64,000 nt of DNA from Spinellus fusiger (lineage: Eukaryota > Mucoromycota > Mucoromycetes > Mucorales > Phycomycetaceae): contig JALLLS010000008.1 in the NCBI GenBank assembly GCA_025094145.1, positions 558,001 through 622,000 on the forward strand, written 5' to 3'. This document shows positions 9,715 through 20,200 of the stretch, piece by piece. Within the stretch, counting starts at the first letter, position 1, and each line of letters opens with the position of its first letter. The notes beneath the pieces were generated by a model, which worked only from the letters and a program-made list of their open reading frames with translations, did no database searches and was not told where the DNA came from. A program made the position numbers and the translations under genes.

Positions 9715-12548
9715 CACACCAGGAGATCTTTAGGATATAAAAGGAAATAGTCGAAATACAGTTGTTTAAGAAATGACAAATCGATTTGAAAAGTAGCAAA
9801 AATAAATTATGTATTCATGTTAGATTTTAAACAAATAAAGATGATGTAGATTTACCTGTAAATATCTGAATCACATAGGAAACCACTTTCGATGTAGCGA
9901 TATGATATAATATGAATGTATCAAAGAATATCTATTCTTTTCTACAGAATGGAGCTGGTCGGTGGAGACCCTTTAAACACTCTTCTGCAATTGTATAGAT
10001 ATTCTTTGATGCATTCACATCTCTGTTCCAAACAATTCCGCAACTTTGGCAAGCGTGGATATTGTTGAAATTCATGAATACCTCGGTGAGGTTATTTGTG
10101 TTATAAGTGTGGCAGATCTTGAGAACAAAAATAAGAATAACTGTTAGAAGAGTTTTTTATATTGGGTAAGAGGTCAATCAGGTTTACTCTCAATGTTCGA
10201 AACTTATCAACATCAACCATAAGAAGATCTCCACCCTTTTGTCTCTTTTTTCAATGATTGATATAGAATTCTCGTCAAATCAATACGATGACCTTTAAAC
10301 TTGGCAGCATCTTTTACCTTTATTCCTGTGCTATAGGCAACGACTAGCAGCTTGGCAGGATCATACTCCAATCCTTTTAGGTGCCAATACCCCTTTTCAA
10401 TAATAGAACAGTAGTAAAAATAGTTAGTCCAAGATGTATCAACGTACTCTAGGTGTATGTCATATTACCCTTGCACTGGCACCTTCTTCTTGCCTTTGCC
10501 TTTGTAACGGATTCACTGGGTTTATTATAGTAAAAGAATATAAAATAGAAACTGACTAACATGTCAGACATAATAAACATATACTCACCATATCACAACT
10601 GTTGGTTTATATGCCAAACAAAAACAAACAAGTTAAAGAGGATAGAAGCTATGAAGAACAACAGACTGTGGTTGGCAGGTATTTATATCCGAACAGAAGA
10701 GAACAAAACCAAATTTCACAAGTCATTTGCTTAATCAGAACTACCAAAGTAATGCAGACTACAACAACATTCTAGAAAGAAAAAGAATTGCTTAAAGAAC
10801 AGTTGCCTAGTTACCAGTTGTGATCAAATTGTGTGTTGTGTTCTTGTTCAGGTATCCTATTTGATTTCCCTAGACTAGCCTTTGTATCCAATACTCTATT
10901 TTATCATCCCTGCTAGAGACCCAATATCTATACATTTATCTCTCCGCTGGTCCTGTTGATAACCTTAGTACTCTTTATTACAGAATAAAAGATATATTTT
11001 ACAAAGTTATATAGTATGGATTTTGAGGCTACTTTTATATATATCTTTTTAAGCTATAAGGATCAAAGCTATACGATAATAACATCTCTGTAAATTCAGA
11101 GATGGATCTCATTCTCTTGTCCTATGTGTGTTTCAAGGGAAGAGATAAACCTTATTTACAATAAAATCACTTTATTGAATTCTATGGCCTTGAAATACAG
11201 GACCAATATTATACACACTGTAGAACAGGACAGTTACCCTTCCCAGTCTGCTTGAATGTTCTATGAAGACCATATCTATTGCTTTAGAATAGAAAAATAT
11301 TCAAATTCATAGTCAAAGAAGAAATGCCAAACTAATATAAAAAGTGTAATTGTCTACATCTTTAATAAAATAGACTTTGATCCAAACAGCTTCCTAGAGT
11401 ATAAACAAGATAAGCTTTAAGGACTTGAGCAACTGACTGTTTCTTATTCTCGACTTGTTTTCTTTCTGTATCCCCATAGGGTACTATCATTATTACAACC
11501 ATTAGTTTGCCTTCTGTCAGCCCATACCCTTCTCTTCTCTGTCAATCTCTGTATGAGTAACCAGCCTTAAAAGGTCCTGTGTGTCTCCTGTCTCATAGCA
11601 ACAGAATATTTTTGGGATATAAAAGGAAATACATGAACAATGAAATCATATTATTTGTTTTGTTGGCTAATGTGTTTAAAAAGAACCTTCTCACTGTCTG
11701 TCTATCTTGGCATTGACTATGGACTGTATAATTAAACACTATAAAGTTGGATAAAAGGAAGAAGTAAACCTGACATTGCAACTCAATCACTGCATTTAAT
11801 GTTTAACATGTGTTAACTATAAGCCCATAGTATAACAATCAAGTACTCATCAAGATGAGCATAAATAAACAAGGTAATGTGCCATTATTAACAAAGAAAA
11901 GCAATAGGAGGAGGTGATAGACACTACCAAAGGCTATTTTTGAGATAAAAAGGTAAGCAGTGTCTTCATCTGGGCTTGAGTTCAATGTAATCTACAAGAC
12001 ATAGTACTGACTTTTCTTCTAATAGATGATATTGGCTCATTATTCCCAAGACAAGTATTAAGTACAAGGTAAGCATACTATCTCTCTTGATTGAATTATT
12101 AATAATACACTCTTCTGTTATTAGATAAGTAAAGACTCTTCTCAGGTCAGTTCCAGGTGGTCTTCTTCCTTCTATACTGTATAAGGTGTCTAGGCTGTCT
12201 AGGGTATACTTCTGAGCATAGTTATCTATCTTCCAAGAATAAAACACAAGGCCTTTAGGTTGTGGATTCTATTGCTATAAATGAATACACCTAGAACAGC
12301 AGTAGCTATAGTAATAGTAATAGTATATTATTACAATAAACAATTTTATCCATCAATAATTTTATTCATAAACAATATATTTTATTGATAATACAGTTTG
12401 ATATTGAGGTATCCACAAAAAGAAATAATAATTTAGATGCTTGCAAACCTTTGATTTTAAACACAGTTCCATAAAAGGGCAAAAATTGGGACCTTCGTAA
12501 AAGGAAGGATGTATCACCGCTTAAAGGCCAGAAAAATCTCCTGGTGTG
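9715..12548. mobile_element. TIR transposon copy 1, full-length-like (2.8 kb), carrying a Fanzor fragment
   Basis: The ends are perfect 13-bp inverted repeats, CACACCAGGAGAT on the left and ATCTCCTGGTGTG on the right, flanked on both sides by TA, which fits a TA target duplication. The left 1.1 kb is nearly identical to copy 2 (15752-17127). The whole length is also matched by copy 3 (50829-53624). The left part encodes, on the minus strand, the C-terminal RuvC/zinc-ribbon region of a Fanzor/TnpB-like protein. The right 1.5 kb has only short ORFs and no recognisable transposase. This is therefore a non-autonomous or decayed element. Superfamily assignment (TA-targeting, mariner-like) is inferred from the flanks only. 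Confidence 0.85.
9932..10398 (-). pseudogene. Fanzor (eukaryotic TnpB)-like nuclease, C-terminal fragment, copy 1
   Basis: Read from 10398 down, the minus strand gives AKLLVVAYSTG, then KFKGHRIDLTRILYQSLKK, which resembles the RuvC-side block of Fanzor proteins. After a one-base frame change it continues LLMVDVDKFRTLR. A plausible 70-nt intron (10187-10118, GT/AG, branch-like CTAAC) leads into ICHTYNTNN and then HACQSCGIVWNRDVNASKN, the zinc-ribbon and final RuvC Asp motif of TnpB/Fanzor. The stop is at 9932-9934. The second Cys of the first ribbon pair is replaced (CHTY). The N-terminal half is missing or unrecognisable. The same frame change is present in all three copies. Confidence 0.78.
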
Positions 12549-12753
12549 TAGAGGGCATCTCCATCTTAGGGCACTCCATGGTTGAATGTCCGTCGAATGG
12601 CACAGCAAGCACACCACCTTGCTTAAGAACGAAAGGTCTCTAAAGGCTAGAACTGTGCGACCTTGCCCATCACTCTCCTTTCCACCGATATACGTCACTC
12701 ATTTTCATGCAAGTTCCAAGTCTACTGTTTTATACTTCAAGGTTAGAATTCTT

Positions 12754-14291
12754 ATGACAATTGTCAGCAAAAGTACTCAACATGAACAGATGGTAGCTGT
12801 TGCTGGTCCTGATCGGCTTGATATTCATAATGAGCCTGGGTAAGCCATTGTCTTGCAACATAGAAAAAGAGAGAGAGAGAGAAAAAAAGAAGAGCCTACT
12901 GAGTCAGCAATAGTACCAAGCCAGCATGGGCATGTAAGCCTATGCTTGGGTTTTCTACTTGGTCTACTCAGATCCTTGACGATGTTCCTGGTTACGGTGG
13001 AAGACAAACCAAGCCCTGGTAAGGACACACGCACAGGCACCTACTGATGGACTTGTTCAGGTTCAATGAAGCCCAATTAAAGGAGATTTCCAGTGTGATG
13101 AAACAGAGAATGCCCGGGTATGAGTACATTAACATGGATTCAGGGTGGTCCCAAGACTGTGATCGTTACGGCCGATGGACCTATCGAAGAGATCTCTTTC
13201 CAAGTGGATTAAGAAGTCTCTCTGACTTTCTTGCCAAGAACGGCCATAAACTCGGTGTTTATATTCTTCCAGGCATAAGGAAGGATGCGGCGGATAAGAA
13301 TCTGTTCATCAAAGGCACCCATGTTCGCCTTGGTGATATAGTATCCATGAGACGTCAAGGCAATGGATTCAAGGACACCACCTACATGCCAGATAGACAT
13401 GACCATAATGTCCAACTCTACTATGACTCCATTGCTGAGCTGTTTGCTGAATGGGGAGTGAGCTATGTCAAGGCGGATGGCTGTGGACCAGGAGGAGGAA
13501 ATCAGTTTTATCCCTACCAATCCCCTGATAACCGTGCTTGTCTTTACATGATGTCCAATGCCTTTAAGAAACACAACATTTGGTTTGAATTGTCTTGGTA
13601 TCTTGATCATTCCTATGCTACAGAATGGGCCCATATTGCTAATGGTGCACGCATCTTCATTGATATCGAGTCTTATTCTACAAAAACAATGACAAGTACA
13701 TCGCGTGTGTTTCAGCGCTTTGAAAAGGCATTGCGTTGGGCTGATAAAGAAGCCATTGGTAAGGACTATGGCTTCTTTGTTGACTTGGATTCAGTGGTTG
13801 TGGGCATGACAGTCAATGGCCAATGCATTGATGGCCTTGATAATGACGATGTACGGGTCTCTTACATCTCCTTCTGGGCTCTTTTGAGCTCTGTCTTTTG
13901 TATTGGATCTGATCCTCGGATGATTCCTGATAAATATCTCAAACTGCTATGTCATCCTGGTATATTGGCTATCCACCAATCAGGCAACATGGCCCATCCA
14001 CTTCCTTATGACACTCTCTGGAGAAAACAAAAGCAGATTTGGTGGAAGCCATTGGAACATGGCCGTATCTGTGTGGGTCTTTTTAATATTTACACGTATC
14101 CATTGGGGATTGGCCAGAAGCATTCACTGGAAATCCAATTGAGTGCTATTGGCATAACAAGGGCCAATTTTGAAGATGTTTGGACAGGCGAGAAACTAGG
14201 CACCTTTGCTGGTAGTTACAAGGTTCTTCTCCGACCAGGACAGTGCCAGATGCTTATCCTTGAGCCTATCCAAGATGCACTGGTGTGTTGA
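12754..14291 (+). CDS. GH27 alpha-galactosidase-like glycoside hydrolase
   Basis: Three exons (12754-12839, 12908-13018, 13061-14291) give about 475 residues. The (beta/alpha)8 barrel opens with KPMLGFSTWSTQ, the family's PPMGFNTWN position, followed by YEYINMDSGW. The probable nucleophile Asp lies in VSYVKADGCG. The probable acid/base Asp lies in FFVDLDSVVVG, aligned to the DPDMLVVG position. The C-terminal beta domain ends near QMLILEP. Members cleave terminal alpha-galactosyl or related residues. No signal peptide is visible. The frame is open upstream only to 12586, just after a stop, and the TIR element ends at 12548, so the true 5' end could be altered by that insertion. The acceptor of exon 2 could also be 12913. 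Confidence 0.82.
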
Positions 14292-14333
14292 AGGGTTCTG
14301 TAGTGAGAAAACAGTCAAACATTCTATCTATCT

Positions 14334-14360
14334 TTGTTTGTTTGTTTGTTTGTTTGTTTT
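14334..14360. repeat. (TTTG)n microsatellite
   Basis: About six TTTG units lie in the 280-bp interval between the galactosidase-like gene and UBC12. The rest of the interval shows no gene. Confidence 0.8.
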
Positions 14361-14573
14361 TCTTTGATAGGATATAATATAAGATATAGTGTAGTATATA
14401 CACTTTCTTAAGCGTAGGATATTCCCTTGGTCCTTGATGAATTCATGCTTGTTGGTCATGGTTTGGACTGTTTTACGTAACAGACGGACTGATGACATGT
14501 CGTACAGTGCGCCCTTTGAGCCATTTTGACCCTTTTTATTTATTTATTATTATTATTTTCTTGCTCTGTCACA

Positions 14574-15428
14574 ATGTTGAATATCTGGAACCTGAAGGCT
14601 AAAGAAGCCGCTGCTGAAAAAAGAAAACCAAAAACAAGTGCAGCACAAATACGTGTACAGAAAGGCAAGTCAATAGCAATCTCCTGTATTGATAACCAGA
14701 AAACAACAACAATAACAACAATAATAATAATAATAATGCCAATACTAATGCCAATACTAATACTAATACCAATACTTACAACAACAACAACAACAACAAC
14801 AACAGATTTGGCTGAACTAGAGATACCTAAGACCATCACACTGACCTTCCCAGATTCCGCTGACATTCTCAACTTCAAGGTGAACATTACTCCTGATGAA
14901 GGTAAGGTGTTGCAAGGGACAAGACAGTAAGTCCTTGTTATTTATGGCGGATGGACTAGGCTTCTATAGGGATGCACACTTTATGTTTACTATTGCCATC
15001 AACAACAACTATCCTCATGAACCACCCAAAGTCCACTGCACACAAAAAGTAGGTTTGCTGTGTGTCTAATGAAAGACCCACTCTTCACCTGTTGATGGTG
15101 CTATACTGTTAGATCTACCACCCCAATCTTGATCTTGAAGGCAATGTCTGCTTAAATATCCTTCGTGAGGATTGGAATCCTGTTTTATCACTTCATTCAG
15201 TACTGGTGGGATTACAGTATCTTTTTTTGGAACCCAATGCAGATGATCCATTGAACAAAGGTAAGTCTGCACAAGGTATGTTGATAAGGGAAGGTGACTC
15301 AATGTTCCCTGTCGACAGAGGCAGCCAATGATCTGAGAAGCAACCGACGTGTATTTGAGGGAAATGTAAAAAAGACATTGGCAGGTGGTTGTTTGAATGG
15401 CATTACCTATGATAATGCTATACTATGA
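14574..15428 (+). CDS. UBC12: NEDD8-conjugating enzyme E2, UBC12 type
   Basis: Five exons (14574-14664, 14806-14901, 14960-15048, 15113-15260, 15319-15428) give 177 residues, close to the human 183. The N-terminus [13 protein letters not shown] is the family-specific extension that docks the NEDD8 E1. The core has [10 protein letters not shown], then [20 protein letters not shown] with the catalytic Cys in NVCLNIL, and [22 protein letters not shown]12 transfers NEDD8 to cullins to activate SCF-type ubiquitin ligases. Intron 1 has a GC donor (AAAG|GCAAGT) and is filled with CAA, AAT and ACC-type trinucleotide repeats. Using it restores the conserved [11 protein letters not shown] exactly. Confidence 0.95.
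14665..14805 (+). other. GC-AG intron 1 of UBC12, trinucleotide-rich
   Basis: The 141-nt intron begins GCAAGT and ends ACAACAG. Most of it is CAA, AAT and related trinucleotide repeats. Reading through gives an unbroken low-complexity Thr/Ile-rich stretch that would interrupt the conserved E2 fold, so splicing is required for a normal protein. Confidence 0.75.
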
Positions 15429-15751
15429 TATTCTGTGTTTTATTATTATTATTATTATTTCATTATTTCATTATTTCATTTTTATTAGAAGGGTGAGATG
15501 GGATGAGATGATTACAGTCTATTGTACTGTGTTATATTGTACTGAACTGTATTGTACTGTGCTATATTGTACTGTGCTATCATTGGACAGAACAGAGTTA
15601 AATAGAGACAACGTAAATACATAAAGGCATGACTATATCAAAAATACAAATAAAAATAATATAACTACTGCCAACCATGTAGAGAAGAAGAAAATAAAAA
15701 TAGAGAAAAGAGAAAAAGGCCTTTTTACACGACATTTTCGTACACTGTATT
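15429..15751. repeat. Intergenic with short tandem repeats
   Basis: Contains (TTA)n and ATTTC units at about 15,437-15,485, and degenerate repeats of a TATTGTACTGTGC-like unit at about 15,520-15,585. No gene is visible. It ends at the left inverted end of TIR copy 2. Confidence 0.6.
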
Positions 15752-17127
15752 CACACCAGGAGATCTTTAGGATATAAAAGGAAATAGTCGAAATACAGTT
15801 GTTTAAGAAATGACAAATCGATTTGAAAAGTAGCAAAAATAAATTATGTATTCATGTTAGATTTTAAACAAATAAAGATGATGTAGATTTACCTGTAAAT
15901 ATCTGAATCACATAGGAAACCACTTTCGATGTAGCGATATGATATAATATGAATGTATCAAAGAATATCTATTCTTTTCTACAGAATGGAGCTGGTCGGT
16001 GGAGACCCTTTAAACACTCTTCTGCAATTGTATAGATATTCTTTGATGCATTCACATCTCTGTTCCAAACAATTCCGCAACTTTGGCAAGCGTGGATATT
16101 GTTGAAATTCATGAATACCTCGGTGAGGTTATTTGTGTTATAAGTGTGGCAGATCTTGAGAACAAAAATAAGAATAACTGTTAGAAGAGTTTTTTATATT
16201 GGGTAAGAGGTCAATCAGGTTTACTCTCAATGTTCGAAACTTATCAACATCAACCATAAGAAGATCTCCACCCTTTTGTCTCTTTTTTCAATGATTGATA
16301 TAGAATTCTCGTCAAATCAATACGATGACCTTTAAACTTGGCAGCATCTTTTACCTTTATTCCTGTGCTATAGGCAACGACTAGCAGCTTGGCAGGATCA
16401 TACTCCAATCCTTTTAGGTGCCAATACCCCTTTTCAATAATAGAACAGTAGTAAAAATAGTTAGTCCAAGATGTATCAACGTACTCTAGGTGTATGTCAT
16501 ATTACCCTTGCACTGGCACCTTCTTCTTGCCTTTGCCTTTGTAACGGATTCACTGGGTTTATTATAGTAAAAGAATATAAAATAGAAACTGACTAACATG
16601 TCAGACATAATAAACATATACTCACCATATCACAACTGTTGGTTTATATGCCAAACAAAAACAAACAAGTTAAAGAGGATAGAAGCTATGAAGAACAACA
16701 GACTGTGGTTGGCAGGTATTTATATCCGAACAGAAGAGAACAAAACCAAATTTCACAAGTCATTTGCTTAATCAGAACTACCAAAGTAATGCAGACTACA
16801 ACAACATTCTAGAAAGAAAAAGAATTGCTTAAAGAACAGTTGCCTAGTTACTCATTGTGCTCAAATCGTGTTGTGTTCCTGTTCATGTACCCTCTTTGAT
16901 TTCCCTAGATTAGCCATTATACTAATACTCTATTTCTTTGTCCCTGATAGAGACCCAATATCTATACATTTGTCTCTCTAGTGGTCTTGTTGATAACCTT
17001 AGTGCCCTTTATTACAGATACTTGCAAACCTTTGATTTTAAACACAGATCCATAAAAAGGCAAAGTATTTTCGGACGTAAAAGGATGATTGTATCACTGA
17101 TTAAAGGCCAGAGAATCTCCTGGTGTA
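15752..17127. mobile_element. TIR transposon copy 2, internally deleted (1.4 kb)
   Basis: The left end is CACACCAGGAGAT. The right end ATCTCCTGGTGTA differs by one base from the other copies. From 15752 to about 16,852 it is almost identical to copy 1 (offset 6,037). Downstream identity falls, and at about 17,018 it jumps, relative to copy 1, from 10,981 directly to about 12,431, a deletion of roughly 1.45 kb. It ends 151 bp before the start codon of the ankyrin/Bud4-type gene. Perfect TA flanks are not seen on the left (TT). Confidence 0.82.
15969..16435 (-). pseudogene. Fanzor-like C-terminal fragment, copy 2
   Basis: This is the same reading as in copy 1 (offset 6,037), including the frame change, the candidate 70-nt intron, the CQSCG zinc-ribbon half, WNRDVNASKN and the stop. 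I saw no sequence difference from copy 1 in this block. It is not expected to be an active nuclease on its own. Confidence 0.76.
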
Positions 17128-17278
17128 TAGGACATGTTAGTTTCCAAATGCGGCAACAGGACTTGCTTCTCTTACTTTTTAGACTTGGACTTGTTGCCAT
17201 GAAAGTAATACTCCGCCTCTTCTCTCTCTCCTTTTCCTCATTTCCTCTCTTTTGTAAATCTATCTTGTAGGCTACAGA

Positions 17279-20200
17279 ATGTCAGTGACTGGAGATGCTT
17301 CTCTACTGTTAGACTGGTCAGAAGCAGTGGAACGGCATGATCTAGAGTCTATTACTATTCTACACCGGGAAAATACTAATGTACTATGGACGCCATTACG
17401 CCAGGAGACTGTCGATAAAGTCGTCTCTTCTCATCTCCTAACACAGCTCAAACACTATCAGGCGTTGGGTGACTCTTTTTCACCAATGAACGCCCTTCAA
17501 TACACTCTGTTAAAGTATCAGCAGGAGAAAGAAGGAGAGAAAGTGTCTTTGGATAGACAGCAGGTGGCCCGTCTTCTTGCCTTTTTAATCGAGGTAGACT
17601 TAATCCATTGGCCTCTTATATAAAAAAAAACAACAGCAAGCTAAAAAAGAAACCCACCTTTGGGGATTCTAGGAAGCGCGAGTTCAGGATTTGAACAGAC
17701 GCACTTGGGGTGACTGTAACAATACTACTTTACATTTGGCCTATTTCCTTGGCCATACTTCTATTGCTAAACAATTACTACAGAGAGGGGCTACATTAGA
17801 CATCCCCAACGATACTGGCTGTCTTCCTAGAGATTTTATTGGTGTGTTGAATCCTTCTTCCATGGCCACAGACCCTGTATCTCCACCTCATTCCACAGAA
17901 GAAACTGAATCTACACCCAAAGCAAGTCCTGATCCTATGCCTGAATCCACACCCACACCCGCCTCCATAGCAACACCCATCGCCATCAACACCTCCATAT
18001 CAACACCCACCACCACAAGATCACCACCTCGTCCACTCTCTATTGCATCCACCTCCACCTCCACTGCATCCTCAGTCTCCAAGAAAACACACCCAAAGAA
18101 AACAAATGGAGAGAATTTCAAGTTAAGGCCCAACTACAGCACACCTGACAGATTCAAACAGCTTCGTCAATTGGCAGAGTCCAGTGCCATTGAAAAGAAA
18201 AAAGAAATCAAGAAACACCAGAAAAAGGATAATCACTACTTCAAGATGGGGCGAGTAGAAGAAACAAAGCTCAAGGTACTGAATGAGGAAGAGGCAGAAT
18301 TAGAAAAGGAGCGTGCACGACGATTGAAGGAAGTAGCCTCGTTAGCAAAAAGATCAGCAGTAAAAAATAATCCTTTTGTAAAAAGAACAGATCAGGTACA
18401 AACAGTAGTGTCTGTACCTGAAGCAAATGAGGCATTGGAAAATTTAGAAGAAACATCAGATCTGAGTGGACGTCGAGATTCAAAAGCCATTTCAGCTTTG
18501 AAGGATAAGTCCTATGTGTCTTCCAGTGTGTTTCGTCAAGTAGATCCATCTGATACTTCTGGAATGGGTCTATTGCCTAATCCATCCATGTCATTGGGCT
18601 CAAATCGTAGATCTCGAGTACCCTCTGTTTTGTTATCAAAAGGTGCCTATTTGAAAGAGATGGAAGAGGAGGAATATCAGTTTATCAGGCAAGACAAGAC
18701 AAGACAAGAAGACTATGATGAGGAGTATGAAGAAGAACTAGAGGAAGAGCTAGAGGAAGAGCTAGAGGAAGAGCTAGAGGAAGAATTGGAGGAAGAATTG
18801 GAGGAAGAGCTAGAGGAAGAATTGGAGGAAGAAAAGAAAGACTCTGAAAAAGTTACATTAAAAGAGGAAATCAAGGGGAATGACATTAATAAGATCCAGC
18901 TAGAGAATGAAGACCAACAAGAAAAAACCAAACAACCACTACCAGAAGATACACTTGAAAGCATTGTCCATAGAGATTCTATACTTGAGAATACTCCACC
19001 TTTTGATGAGGAAAAAGACATATCTGTTGACACGGAACAAGTACCTAAACCAAATGAGATATTTCAAGAGAGTAATGATGATACAAATGTGGAGAGTTCA
19101 ACAGAGATAATAGCCCCAAGGGATAAAGGTACCGAATTAGAAGAACCATCAGAATCAGTACCTTTGACTGGATTGGTGATTTCACGAGAAATCTCCAAGC
19201 AAGAGCAGACACCAGAATCACCCCATAGACTCTCAGCGAGTTTCTCAGCTCCAGGGGGTCTTGCCAATCGAAGATCAAGTGGAAGTCAAAAGGCACATTG
19301 GTCAGCAGCAATACCAGCATGGACATTTTCCTTGGATGAGGATTTCAAACTGCCTGAATTAGAAGTACTCAAACAGGAAAGTGAAAGCATAGAATCCGAC
19401 AATGAAGAGAACAAAGAAGATAAAGAATTACTTTCTGACCATGAGGACAGTATATATAATAACAGCAAAAATGATCCTGAATCTCAGATGTATACAAAAG
19501 AAATAGAGAAAAAACTTCCACCACTACCGATAGAGTATGAAAGCAAAAAAGTAGAGGAGGAGGCCAGCAAAGAACTTGTATATACTTCATCAGAGCAACC
19601 TTATGAACCAGTTCCAGGTTCATATATTCCTTCAACTCAACTTCCCACCTCCATGCATGTTGATAGTCTAAATATCAAACCTCTCCCCTCTTTGCTGCCA
19701 TTCTTTCCAAACCATAACAGCGAAACAGATAGCAACGGGCTATATGGTAAAATTTCAGTCACCTCAACCTCCATATACCCTAGAAGATCCCAGATACCTC
19801 CATCCTTTTTAAATAACAGAAAATCATGGGAGCCTGAGCTAAAGCACGAGACATCTAAAAACTCATTACAAGAGCAAAACACGGGCATAATCTATGATAG
19901 TCCAAAGTATCAGCAACACATTGGCTTAACGAATCATGGCTTGAATGAAAAATCAAAACGAGGCAAGCTCTATATTCGTATTAATGGTGCCCACGATGTT
20001 CTTTTACCATTACCACGAGAACAGACTTTTGCAAGATGTGTAGTGAGTGATGGGCGGTACGAATACATGTCACGATACGAAACATTAGGACAAAATGTTG
20101 ATTTTGATTATGAGTGCATTATTGATACCTACCCAGATATGATTATCACCATCTCACTCCATGTACGACCAGATCACCACGTTCGCACAAAAGCACCTAT

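Noticed and set aside
14540..14887. Val/Ile-rich ORF antisense to UBC12
   Set aside because: It is produced by the trinucleotide repeats in UBC12 intron 1. The plus strand encodes a clear E2 enzyme.
18713..19033. Minus-strand poly-Ser ORF
   Set aside because: It is the antisense shadow of the Glu-rich repeat in the ankyrin/Bud4-type gene.
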